Notes: a model not told the origin generated them from the sequence alone. A stretch of 32,500 bases of DNA from Theodoxus fluviatilis (GCA_034096865.1 JAWQFJ010028210.1:37011-69510), one strand, 5' to 3'; shown: positions 22,717 to 31,093, counted from the first letter of the stretch. Made by a program: numbers and translations.

Positions 22717-24080
22717 TTCCTCTATCTCCTACTCTACCTTCTACTCTACCTGCTACTCTACCCCCTACTCTACCCCCTACTCTACCCCCTACTCTACCCC
22801 GTACTCTACCCCCTTGTCTACCTCCTACTCTACCCCCTACTCTACCTCCTACTCTACCTCCTACTCTACCTCCTACTCTACCTCCTACTCTACCTCCTAC
22901 TCTACCTCCTACTCTACCTCCTACTCTACCTCCTACTCTACCCCCTACTCCACCCCCTACTCTACCTCCTACTCTACCTCCTACTGTACCCCCTACTCTA
23001 CCCCCTACTCTACCTCCTACACTACCTCCTACTCTACCCCCTACACTACCTCCTACTCTACCTCCTACTCTACCCCCTACACTACCCCCTACTCTACCTC
23101 CTACACTACCTCCTACTCTACCTCCTACTCTACCTCCTACTCTACCTCCTACTCTACCCCTTCCTCTATCTCCTACTCTACCCCCTACTCTACCCCCTAC
23201 TCTACCTCCTACTCTACCTCCTACTCTACCTCCTACTCTACCTCCTACTCTACCCCCTACTCTACCTCCTACTCTACCTCCTACTCTATCTCCTACTCTA
23301 CCTCCTACTCTACCCCCTACTCTACCTCCTACTCTACCTCCTACTCTACCCCCTACTCTACCTCCTATACCTCCTACTCTACCCCCTACTCTACCTCCTA
23401 CTCTACCTCCTACTCTACCTCCTACTCTACCCCCTACTCTACCCCCTACTCTACCCCCTACTATACCTCCTACTCTACCTCCTACTCTACCTCCTACTCT
23501 ACCTCCTACTCTACCCCCTACTCTACCTCCTACACTACCTCCTACTCTACCTCCTACTCTACCTCCTACTCTACCTCCTACTCTACCCCCTAGTCTACCT
23601 CCTATACCTCCTACTCTACCCCCTACTCTACCTCCTACACTACCTCCTACTCTACCTCCTACTCTACCTCCTACTCTACCCCCTACTCTACCTCCTACTC
23701 TACCTCCTACTCTACCCCTTCCTCTATCTCCTACTCTACCTTCTACTCTACCTGCTACTCTACCCCCTACTCTACCCCCTACTCTACCTCCTACTCTACC
23801 TCCTACTCTACCCCCTACTCTACCCCCTACTCTACCTCCTACTCTACCTCCTACTCTACCTCCTACTCTACCTCCTACTCTACCCCCTACTCTAACTCAT
23901 ATACCTCCTACTCTACCTCCTACTCTACCTCCTACTCTACCTCCTACTCTACCCCTTCCTCTATCTCCTACTCTACCTTCTACTCTACCTGCTACTCTAC
24001 CCCCTACTCTACCCCCTACTCTACCCCCTACTCTACCCCCTACTCTACCCCGTACTCTACCCCCTTGTCTACCTCCTACT
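22717..24080. repeat. Recurring variant cassette in the 12-bp array
   Basis: A rare ordered set (CCCCTTCCTCTATC, CCTTCTAC, CCTGCTAC, several C5 units, CCCCGTAC, CCCCCTTGTC) occurs near 22717-22820 and again near 23945-24070, with a partial copy near 23705-23790. The 1251-bp offset is 104 units plus 3 bp, as expected where short 9-bp units are interspersed. Confidence 0.7.
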
Positions 24081-25050
24081 CTACCCCCTACTCTACCCCC
24101 TACTCTACCCCCTACACTACCTCCTACTCTACCTCCTACTCTACCTCCTACTCTACCTCCTACTCTACCCCTTCCTCTGTCTCCTACTCTACCCCCTACT
24201 CTACCTCCTACTCTACCTCCTAAGCTACCTCCTACTCTACCCTCTACTGTACCCCGTACTCTACCCCCTACTCTACCCACTACTCTACCCCCTACTCTAC
24301 CTCCTACTCTACCCCCTACTCTACCTCCTACTCTACCTCCTACTCTACCTCCTACTCTACCCCCTACACTACCCCCTACTCTACCTCCTACTCTACCTCC
24401 TACTCTACCTCCTACTCTACCTCCTACTCTACCTCCTACTCTACCTCCTACTCTACCCCCTACTCTACCTCCCACTCTACCCCCTACTCTACCTCCTACT
24501 CTACCTCCTACTCTACCTCCTACTCTACCCCCTACACTACCCCCTACTCTACCTCCTACTCTACCTCCTACTCTACCTCCTACTCTACCTCCTACTCTAC
24601 CCCCTACTCTACCTCCTACTCTACCTCCTAATCTACCCCTTCCTCTATCTCCTACTCTACCCCCTACTCTACCCCCTACTCTACCCCCTACTCTACCTCC
24701 TACTCTACCCCCTACTCTACCTCCTACTCTACCTCCTACTCTACCTCCTACTCTACCCCCTACACTACCCCCTACTCTACCTCCTACTCTACCTCCTACT
24801 CTACCTCCTACTCTACCCCCTACTCTACCTCCTACTGTACCCCCTACTCTACCTCCCACTTTACCCCCTACTCTACCTCCTACTCTACCCCCTACTCTAC
24901 CTCCTACTCTACCTCTTACTATTCCCCCTACTCTACTTCCTACTCTACCTCCTACTCTACCTCCTACTCTACCCCCTACACTACCCCCTACTCTACCTCC
25001 TACTCTACCCCCTACTCTACCCTCTACTCCTCCTCTATTCCTTTCTCCTT

Positions 25051-25155
25051 CTCTATCCCTTTCTCCTACTTTATTTTCCTTCTCCTACTCTATCCCCATT
25101 TCCTCTACATCCTCCACCTCCTCTACCTCCTTCTCCTCCTCCTCCTTCCCCCGCT
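25051..25155. repeat. Degenerate CT-rich fringe of the 12-bp array
   Basis: CTCCT, CTATTC, CTTTCTC and CTACCTC words without fixed period; on the minus strand this is a GGA/GAA purine tract. It looks like the diverged edge or the founding sequence of the array. Confidence 0.7.
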
Positions 25156-25195
25156 CCCCCCCCCCCCCCCCCCCCCCCCCACCACCACCACCTTC
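25156..25195. repeat. C25 homopolymer followed by an ACC run
   Basis: An uninterrupted run of 25 C (25156-25180) followed by ACCACCACCACC. On the sense strand of the predicted gene this is a GGT run and then G25, beginning about 30-45 bases after the exon 3 donor. The length is likely to be uncertain in any assembly. Confidence 0.9.
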
Positions 25196-25225
25196 CCTCT
25201 CGCGGAAACAACAAACAGCACCAAC

Positions 25226-25348
25226 CTCTTCGCTGGGCAGCCCTGAATTTCTCTTCCCGCATCTCCTTTTCCCAGTAGGGGTTACTACTCCTTGGGTCCT
25301 TGAACGTGCTGCGATGTGTTGTCTCCATCATGTCAGGGTGCGTCAGCG
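25226..25348 (-). CDS. Candidate exon 3 of the minus-strand gene
   Basis: A 123-bp internal exon (41 codons, phase 1 in and out). The 3' splice site is CCTCCCTCCACTCCTCAG, a strong polypyrimidine tract; the 5' splice site GAAGAG/GTTGGT is only fair. The first two bases CG complete an Ala codon with the last G of exon 2. The frame reads LTHPDMMETTHRSTFKDP and then a charged segment, NPYWEKEMREEKFRAAQRR, predicted helical, which continues into exon 4. The base composition is balanced and unlike the repeats around it. In-frame translation beyond the donor falls at once into poly-Gly from the G25 run, which supports an exon end here. No family is recognised with confidence. Confidence 0.5.
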
Positions 25349-25544
25349 CTGAGGAGTGGAGGGAGGACACGTTCTACTTCAGTTCGCTGTGAATACCGTC
25401 ACTCCGGCGGCGAGACCTCTGGGAAACACATCACTTATCGGAATGCTCGTGTCCCAGCAGCGTTTCTTGGCAGAACCAGGCCGCCGCCGCAACGCTTGAC
25501 CTTCTCTGTCACAGCTATGACCCTGCATCCTTTGCGGACAAGTA
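25349..25544. other. Single-copy intronic sequence
   Basis: Balanced composition, GC-richer than most of intron 2, between the exon 3 acceptor and the element copy. No repeat or supported ORF is seen. Confidence 0.5.
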
Positions 25545-26195
25545 AAACAAGAAGGGCAAAGCCCATACGACTCACATGACCTTGACCTTTACATGGCCTA
25601 GATCTTCATGTGTCCTTCAAGGTCAAGGTCAAACAACTAAACCTAGCAACGACATCATACAATAAGAACTGCTTTACACATTTATCCTACATAAATACAT
25701 GTGACCTTGACCCTAGATCAAGGTCATCCAAGGTCATGCAACACAAAGCTGTTAATTCAAGACATAGGAAGCACAATGGTGCTTATTGGCACTTTCTACC
25801 ATGAGATATGGTCACTTTTAGTGGTTCACTACCCCATTTTGGTCACATTTCATAAGGGTCAAAGTGGCCTTGACTTTGACGATATGTGACCAAATGTGTC
25901 TCATGATGAAAGTTTAACATGTGTACTACAATGTTATGAAGTTTGGAAGAGTTATCTTCCATAGTTCAGGGTCAAGGTCACTTCAAAATATGTATACAAT
26001 CCAACTTTAAAGAGCTCCTGTGACCTTGACCTTGAAGCAAGATCAAGTCACTGTGTATGTTTTTGTACGCCTTGTCATCCTACACTATCATGCCAAATTG
26101 GGTGTTGATAGACTTAATAGTCTCCGAGCAAAATCCAACGTTAAAGTTTTTACGGATTAAAGAACGCCCGGACGCCCGGACGGACAACACAGGTG
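25545..26195 (+). mobile_element. Dispersed element, second copy, left part with internal and 3' deletions
   Basis: Starts AAACAAGAAGGGCAAAGCCC and follows the full copy at 14237 closely. Relative to it, about 170 bp are missing between two direct repeats of GACCTTGACCTTGAAGCAAG (in the full copy near 14731 and 14890), leaving one. The 3' end breaks after GGACGGACAACACAGGTGA, before the terminal hairpin. The insertion is antisense to the predicted gene, in intron 2. Confidence 0.75.
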
Positions 26196-26705
26196 ACCTA
26201 TTATGAAAGTATAAGATGTGTACTACAGTGTTATGAAGTTTGGAAAAGTTATCTTTCATAGTTCAGGGTCAAGGTCACTTCAAAATATGTATACAATCCA
26301 GCTTTAAAGAGCTCCTGTGACCTTGACCTTGAAGCAAGGTCAATCAAACTGGTATCAACAGATAGGGATTACTTTGCCCTATACACCATATATAGATCAG
26401 GTATCCAATCTCAAAAACTTAAGAGAAAATTGGGAAAATGTGAAAAATGGCTGTTTTTTAGACAACATTTATGACCTCTGCGACCTTGACCTTGAAGCAA
26501 GGTCAAGTCACCATATATGTTTTTTGACGCGTTGTCATCATACACCATCATGCCAAATTGGGTGTTGATAGACTTAATAGTCTCCGAGAAAAATCCAACG
26601 TTAAAGTTTTAAACGGGCGCCCGGACGCCCGGACGCCCGGACGCCCGGACGGACGACACGGGTGAGTATATAGACTCACTTTTGCTTCGCATGTGAGTCA
26701 AAAAC
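26196..26705 (+). mobile_element. Dispersed element, second copy, duplicated right part
   Basis: Begins inside the element at TATGAAAGTATAAGATGTG (equivalent to about 14612) and runs to the normal end, including the segment deleted from the left part. The GCCCGGAC tail has four units against two in the full copy. CATGTGAGTC at 26690-26699 pairs with GACTCACATG at 25569-25578. Together with 25545-26195 it is a partial tandem duplication or two overlapping insertions. Confidence 0.72.
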
Positions 26706-26939
26706 AACCCAGTGTAACCCTAGCACGACGTTGCTACGACGTTCCAGCGTTTCCGGGCACATTTCGTGCGGTGAACAATAATGTTCCTGCTAGGAATAAC
26801 TCACTAACAGTTGTGCTTAGCGAAGCATAGAACAGCAAAAGGGTTGTAGGCTTTTCCGGATGTAGGGACAAACGTATGAGTATCTTACTGTATCTATACC
26901 TCATGGCTGATCTTGGTGTAGCAGCATTATTTCACAGAA
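26706..26939. other. Single-copy intronic sequence
   Basis: No clear repeat and no ORF. Very degenerate relatives of the 91-bp unit may reach into its right end, but I cannot align them with confidence. Confidence 0.4.
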
Positions 26940-28130
26940 ACAAGCTACTCGCCGCAATACTTGCTGTAGTTTTGAACAGCGATTGAAATGTAGTCATTGA
27001 CATATTGATATTGGTCTAGGAGCAATATATTTCAGAAACACTCATCGTAATCCTTTCTGTAGAGTGGAATGTAGTTTTGGACATTTATTGATGCAGCAGC
27101 AATCCGTGACATAGACAAACTACAACACTTACCGTAATGTTGGTGTGGAGTGGAATATGTAGTCTTTGATATAATCATATTAGTGTAGCGACGATCTTTG
27201 ACAGAGACAAACTACAGCGCTCACCGTAATGCTTGATGTAGAGTGGAATGTAATATTTGATATAATCATATCAGTGTAGCGATAATCATTGACAGAGACA
27301 AACATCAGCACTCACTGTAATGATTGGTGTAGAGTGGACTGTAGACTTTGACAGATATCGGTGTGGCGATGATCATTGACATAAGCAAACTACAGCACTC
27401 ACCGTAATGCTTGGCGTAGAGTGGAGTGTAATCTGTGATATAATCATATCAGAGTAGCGATGACCTTTGACAGAAGCCATCTACAACACTCACCGTAGTG
27501 CTTGGTGTAGAGTGGAGTGTAATCTGTGATATAATCATATCAGAGTAGCGATGACCTTTGACAGAAGCAATCTACAACACTCACCGTAGTGCTTGGCGTA
27601 GAGTGGAGTGTAATCTGTGATATAATCATATCAGAGTAGTGATGACCTTTGACAGAAGCAATCTACAGCACTCACCGTAGTGCTTGGTGTAGAGTGGAGT
27701 GTAATCTGTGATATAATCATATCAGAGTAGCGATGACCTTTGACAGAAGCAAACTACAGCACTCACCGTAGTGCTTGGTGTAGAGTGGAGTGTAATCTGT
27801 GATATAATCATATCAGAGTAGCGATGACCTTTGACAGAAGCAATCTACAGCACTCACCGTAGTGCTCGGTGTAGAGTGGAGTGTAATCTGTGATATAATC
27901 ATATCAGAGTAGCGATGACCTTTGACAGAAGCAATCTACAGCACTCACCGTAATGCTTGGCATAGAGTGGAGTGTAATCTGTAATATAATCATATCAGAG
28001 TAGCGATGACCTTTGACAGAAGCAATCTACAGCACTCACCGTAGTGCTTGGTGTAGAGTGCAGTGTAATCTGTGATATAATCATATCAGAGTAGCGATGA
28101 CCTTTGACAGAAGCAATCTACAGCACTCAC
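26940..28130. repeat. Tandem array, 91-bp unit, derived from the exon 2 donor region
   Basis: Landmark CACTCACCGTA recurs at 28124, 28033, 27942, 27851, 27760, 27669, 27578, 27487 and 27396, each exactly 91 bp apart. Diverged copies lie at 27309, 27218, 27126, 27039 and about 26946 (spacings 87, 91, 92, 87, 93). The first landmark is the exon 2 splice donor, so the unit contains the end of exon 2. Identity falls steadily with distance from the exon. On the minus strand most copies keep GTGAGT (GTAAGT at 27126, GTGAGC at 27218; lost at 27039). Confidence 0.92.
27403..28069 (-). other. Eight candidate 30-base microexons inside the 91-bp array
   Basis: In eight copies the minus strand shows TATCACAG (or TATTACAG) before, and GTGAGT after, a 30-base segment: 28069-28040, 27978-27949, 27887-27858, 27796-27767, 27705-27676, 27614-27585, 27523-27494 and 27432-27403. 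Read in the exon 2 phase they encode DYTPLYTKHY, DYTPLYAKHY, DYTALYTKHY or DYTPLYTEHY, with no stop. Thirty bases keep phase 1, so any number could be inserted between exons 2 and 3 without a frameshift. The introns would be 61 bases, with CTGAT as a possible branch site about 16 bases before the AG, which is short. A ninth copy (27345-27316) has AAAG as acceptor. The segment resembles the exon 2 tail (DYIPL...YTKHY). By eye the 30 bases are no more conserved than the 61, so use is unproven. Confidence 0.35.
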
Positions 28131-28482
28131 CGTAGTGCTTGGTGTAGCCAGGGACGGCCAGGGGAATGTAGTCCTTGCCTACGAGGACGGCCCGACCCGT
28201 GCAGCCCCTGGACTGGGTGTCCGGTGGCGCCCGCCTTGGCCGCTTGCCCAGCAGCTCCGTGCCCAGGGCCGACATGACGCGAGGCATTGTGGGTATAGGG
28301 GGGTCGATCAGAGAGCAGACTCCAGGTCGGCAGAGGGGGCGGCTGCATTCATTGCACTCAGTGGTCTTCTCTGGCGAGCCGTGGCCTCTGTTCAAGACCT
28401 GGGTGACAGCGGTGACCAGGCGGTCAGTAATCTTCTCTGCCATGTGGTCCCCCAGCTTTTTGCACACGACGCGTCCCACTTC
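28131..28482 (-). CDS. Candidate exon 2 of the minus-strand gene
   Basis: A 352-bp exon in phase 0, out phase 1. The 3' splice site CCTCCTTCCTTCTAAGCAG is strong, and the donor TACG/GTGAGTG is close to consensus. The frame is open throughout, GC-rich and of normal amino-acid composition, while the flanks are AT-rich or repetitive. Visible segments are an amphipathic stretch EVGRVVCKKLGDHMAEKI, a Cys-rich patch CNECSRPLCRPGVC (four Cys, possible metal or disulfide pattern), a Pro-rich stretch DPPIPTMPRVM, and the end GKDYIPLAVPGYTKHY. The last part is the source of the 91-bp repeat. Long + strand ORFs over the same bases are shadows. This is the best-supported exon; the function is not known. 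Confidence 0.65.
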
Positions 28483-29049
28483 CTGCTTAGAAGGAAGGAG
28501 GACACACTTCAGCTCTGGTAAGTTTGCCCTTGACAAGTGTCAAAACTGGTTATCGGGGTGGGTCCGTCTTTCGATGCGTATGGATTGCCTGTGGCTTGTT
28601 GGTTTTCCCCATATCAAAACATGTAGCACACTGAGGGAGTTTACTCCCAGTTCGCAACAGCTAGCGAAAATAAGGTAGACAAAGATGATAAATATATCGA
28701 CATATTTGTGGTCATGCGCGAAACACCGGTTGTTGGGTGCAGGGCAGCCCTCAGAGGAATTACAATGAACAGTTTTAGTTCATGTCTGTCAAGTAAACCA
28801 GTGACCTACATTTCTCCATTTCTATCCAATACATGACCCCATTTACTGAGAATGTCGTAGAATATAGCCGTGCTCCTGGTTTGGAGATCATTACGATGAC
28901 ACAGCGACCAATATTACTCAGAGAGAAATACTTTAAATGAGTATGTTCGGAATAATTTGTTTTAGTCTATTCATTGAAACGACAGCTGCCGTGTTAGTAA
29001 GGAATAGGCAGAACATATATGGCAAGAGAGAGAGAGCGAATTTAGAAGC
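28483..29049. other. Single-copy part of intron 1
   Basis: AT-leaning sequence without a supported ORF; it includes a short GAGAGAGAGA run near 29025. The + strand ORF at 28937-29134 is short and runs into the 23-bp array. Confidence 0.5.
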
Positions 29050-29431
29050 TACCCCCCATACACGCGTAACACCTTCACACGCGGGTAGTACTTACTTCCA
29101 TACACGGGTAGCACCCACCTCCACACACGGGTAGCACCCTCCTCCACAAACGGGTAGCACCCACCTCCACACACGGGTAGCACACACCTCCACACAAAGG
29201 TAGCACCCACCTCCACACACGGGTAGCACCCACCTCCACACACGGGTAGCACCAACTTCCACACACGGGTAGCACCCACCTCCACACACGGGTAGCACCA
29301 ACTTCCACACACGGGTAGCACCAACTTCCACACACGGGTAGCATCCACCTCCACACACGGGTAGCACCCACCTCCACACACGGGTAGCACTCACCTCCAC
29401 ACACGGGTAGCACTCACCTCCACACATGGGT

Positions 29432-29466
<35 letters not shown>

Positions 29467-30358
29467 GTAGCCTCTACCTCCACATAATGATAGCACCCAC
29501 CCCCACACATGGGTAGCACTCACCCCCACACATGGGTAGCACCCTCCTCCACACACGGGTAGCACCCACCTCCACACACGGGTAGCACCCACCTATACAC
29601 ACGGGTAGCAATCACCTCCACACACGGGTAGCACCCACCTCCACACACGGGTAGCACCCACCTCCACACACAGGTAGCACCCACCTCCACACACGGGTAG
29701 CACCCACCTCCATACACGGGTAGCACCCACCTCCACACATGGGTAGCACCCACCTCCTCACACGGGTAGCACCCACCTCCACACACGGGTAGCACCCACC
29801 TCCACACGGGTAGCACCCACCTCCACACATGGGTAGCACCCACCTCCTCACACGGGTAGCACCCACCTCCACACACGGGTAGCACCCACCTCCACACGGG
29901 TAGCACCCACCTCCAAACACGGGTAGCACCCACCTCCAAACACGGGTAGCACCCACCTCCAAACACGGGTAGCACCCACCTCCACACACGGGTAGCACCC
30001 ACCTCCACACGGGTAGCACCCACCTCCACACATGGGTAGCACCCACCTCCTCACACGGGTAGCACCCACCTCCACACACGGGTAGCACCCACCTATACAC
30101 ACGGGTAGCAATCATCTCCACACACGGGTAGCACCCACCTCCACACGGGTAGCACCCACCTCCAAACACGGGTAGCACCCACCTCCAAACACGGGTAGCA
30201 CCCACCTCCACACACGGGTAGCACCCACCTCCACACGGGTAGCACCCACCTCCAAACACGGGTAGCACCCACCTCCACACACGGGTAGCACCCACCTCCA
30301 CACGGGTAGCACCCACCTCCAAACACGGGTAGCACCCACCTCCAAACACGGGTAGCAC
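29050..30358. repeat. Minisatellite array, 23-bp unit
   Basis: About 57 copies of a 23-bp unit with the core GGGTAGCACCCACCTCCA and a CACACA or CAAACA end. A 21-bp short variant (CCACACGGG) is interspersed. Part of the array is organised in 90-bp blocks (23+23+23+21), seen at 29731-29820 and 29821-29910. Left-hand copies are more diverged. Minus-strand Cys-rich ORFs (CYPCVEV-type) arise because the unit lacks stops in that strand and 23 is not a multiple of 3. Lies in intron 1 of the predicted gene. Confidence 0.95.
29434..29464. repeat. CA dinucleotide microsatellite
   Basis: About 15 perfect CA repeats interrupting the 23-bp array; it probably expanded from the CACACA end of one unit. Confidence 0.9.
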
Positions 30359-30464
30359 ATGGGTCTATGAGCCAGTCGTGCCACGCACATCTTTTGCCTG
30401 AGCAACTGCTGTTTCTGCAAAAGAAAATCATGATGAAGTTTTGTAAACACATTATAATTATTTG

Positions 30465-30655
30465 AAACAAGAAGGGCAAAGCCCATACGACTCACATGCT
30501 TGAACTTGACCTTTACATGACCTTGACCTTCAGGTGACCTTCAAGGTCAAGGCCAAACAACCAAACCTACCAATGATATCATACACTAAGAAATGCTTTA
30601 CACTTTTTTCCTACCAAAATACATGTGGCCTTGACACAAGGTCAAGGTCATCCAA
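30465..30655 (+). mobile_element. Dispersed element, 5' fragment
   Basis: Matches the first 190 bp or so of the full copy (AAACAAGAAGGGCAAAGCCC, GACTCACATG, CAAGGTCAAGG) and stops after CAAGGTCATCCAA. The right side is lost. It sits in intron 1 about 95 bp from the exon 1 donor, in the same + orientation as the other copies. Confidence 0.75.
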
Positions 30656-30750
30656 CTCGATTTATCTCTGACAAAAGTCCGCAGCATCCGTGAAAAGGAC
30701 ACAGAGTGAACAAATTCAGTTCCTTCCACATTTGAAGACGCTGCACTCAC

Positions 30751-30999
30751 TCGCTTTTCCAGGTAGGCTGGCATCTTGGACAGTCTGGGGCAGAAGGGCT
30801 GTCTTGGCTGGACAGGTGCCGTGTAGTCGGTCTGGTACATGGATTTGGGCGTGTCCGCCTTCCCTCTTCCTGCCTTCCTCATGGCGTCTCCCTCGCTGTC
30901 AGGACACTTTGCACTCCTGTCTCGCAACGCCTGCCGACGGCCAAGACCTGAGACAAGCACGGTTGGCGGTATTTTCATCGAGGACAGAGGTTGTTGCAA
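30751..30999 (-). CDS. Candidate exon 1 of the minus-strand gene
   Basis: Open minus-strand frame ending at a strong donor, AAGCGA/GTGAGTG, in phase 0. Three in-frame Met are possible starts: 30999, 30978 and 30882. The inner one (MRKAGRGKADTPKS) gives 44 codons and precedes the most protein-like part, SMYQTDYTAPVQPRQPF and PRLSKMPAYLEKR. The outer one gives 83 codons. Alternatively the exon is internal and begins at an acceptor such as CTTGTCTCAG or CGTCGGCAG near 30940. Basic, Pro- and Tyr-rich, with no signal peptide or membrane segment. MYQTDY followed by a Pro-rich loop is common in proteins that lie along axonemal tubulin, which is only a stylistic resemblance. Confidence 0.48.
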
Positions 31000-31036
31000 A
31001 GTGCGCAGAAGGAAAGAAAGCGACGGAAAAGAAGAC

Positions 31037-31044
31037 TGACGTCA
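31037..31044. promoter_or_regulatory. Perfect CRE palindrome TGACGTCA
   Basis: Eight-base full cAMP-response element, 38 bases upstream of the outermost ATG of the minus-strand gene and 50 bases upstream of the + strand ORF start at 31094. CREB/ATF/CREM factors bind this sequence. The function here is inferred from position. Confidence 0.4.
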
Positions 31045-31093
31045 TGAGCCATACGAGCCTGAATGGACACAGCAATGCCAGCCTTATCGTAAG

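Larger units (their letters stand above)
16190..25050. repeat. Minisatellite array, 12-bp unit
   Basis: About 740 copies of C(C/T)CCTACTCTAC. The + strand is made almost wholly of C, T and A; G appears only in rare variants (CTGTACC, CCCGTAC, CTGCTAC, CTCGTAC). Recurrent unit variants include CCTACACTAC, CCTATTCTAC, a TTCCTCTATCTCC block, and a 9-bp short unit CTCCTATAC. A 1-bp deletion near 18457 shifts phase. None of the three + frames of the common unit has a stop, which explains a 1123-codon ORF at 16121-19492. VGGR-type reverse ORFs are the same artefact. No gene is supported inside. Confidence 0.97.
16141..25225 (-). other. Intron 3 of the predicted gene, almost entirely repeat
   Basis: Bounded by GTTGGT (5', weak) at 25225 and TTTCCAG (3') at 16141. 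Apart from about 30 bases after the donor and about 50 before the acceptor, the roughly 9.1 kb is simple or tandem repeat. In the sense orientation this is G-rich: GGTAGAGTAGG units, then a GGA/GTA-rich fringe, a G25 run and a GGT run beside exon 3. Confidence 0.45.
15887..30999 (-). other. Predicted four-exon minus-strand gene
   Basis: Gene model from reading frames and splice signals. The exons are 30999 (or 30882)-30751, 28482-28131, 25348-25226 and 16140-15887. The introns are about 2.27, 2.78 and 9.09 kb, all GT-AG. Exon 1 ends in phase 0 and exon 2 begins in phase 0; exon 2 ends in phase 1 and exon 3 begins in phase 1; exon 3 ends in phase 1 and exon 4 begins in phase 1. The joined frame has no internal stop and gives about 286 residues from the inner ATG or 325 from the outer. 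Three agreeing phases by chance would be about 1 in 27 for fixed sites, but I chose the sites. The product is Tyr/Pro-rich and basic (MYQTDY, VPGYTKHY, METTHRSTF), in the style of axonemal microtubule inner proteins. The family is not identified. Every intron carries a different minisatellite. Confidence 0.5.

Noticed and set aside
16233..24859. Minus-strand Gly/Arg/Val-rich ORFs (VGGR repeats)
   Set aside because: Same minisatellite read in its only stop-free minus-strand frame; no start context, no unique sequence, no domain.
28135..28678. Two + strand ORFs of 128 and 167 codons over exon 2
   Set aside because: Shadows of the GC-rich minus-strand exon; their composition is Arg/Ser/Trp-rich and they run into the intron.
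29049..30495. Cys-rich minus-strand ORFs (CYPCVEVGATRVW-type), resembling a secreted cysteine-rich protein
   Set aside because: Periodic translation of the 23-bp array; period 23 residues equals three units. No signal peptide and no unique part except run-in sequence.
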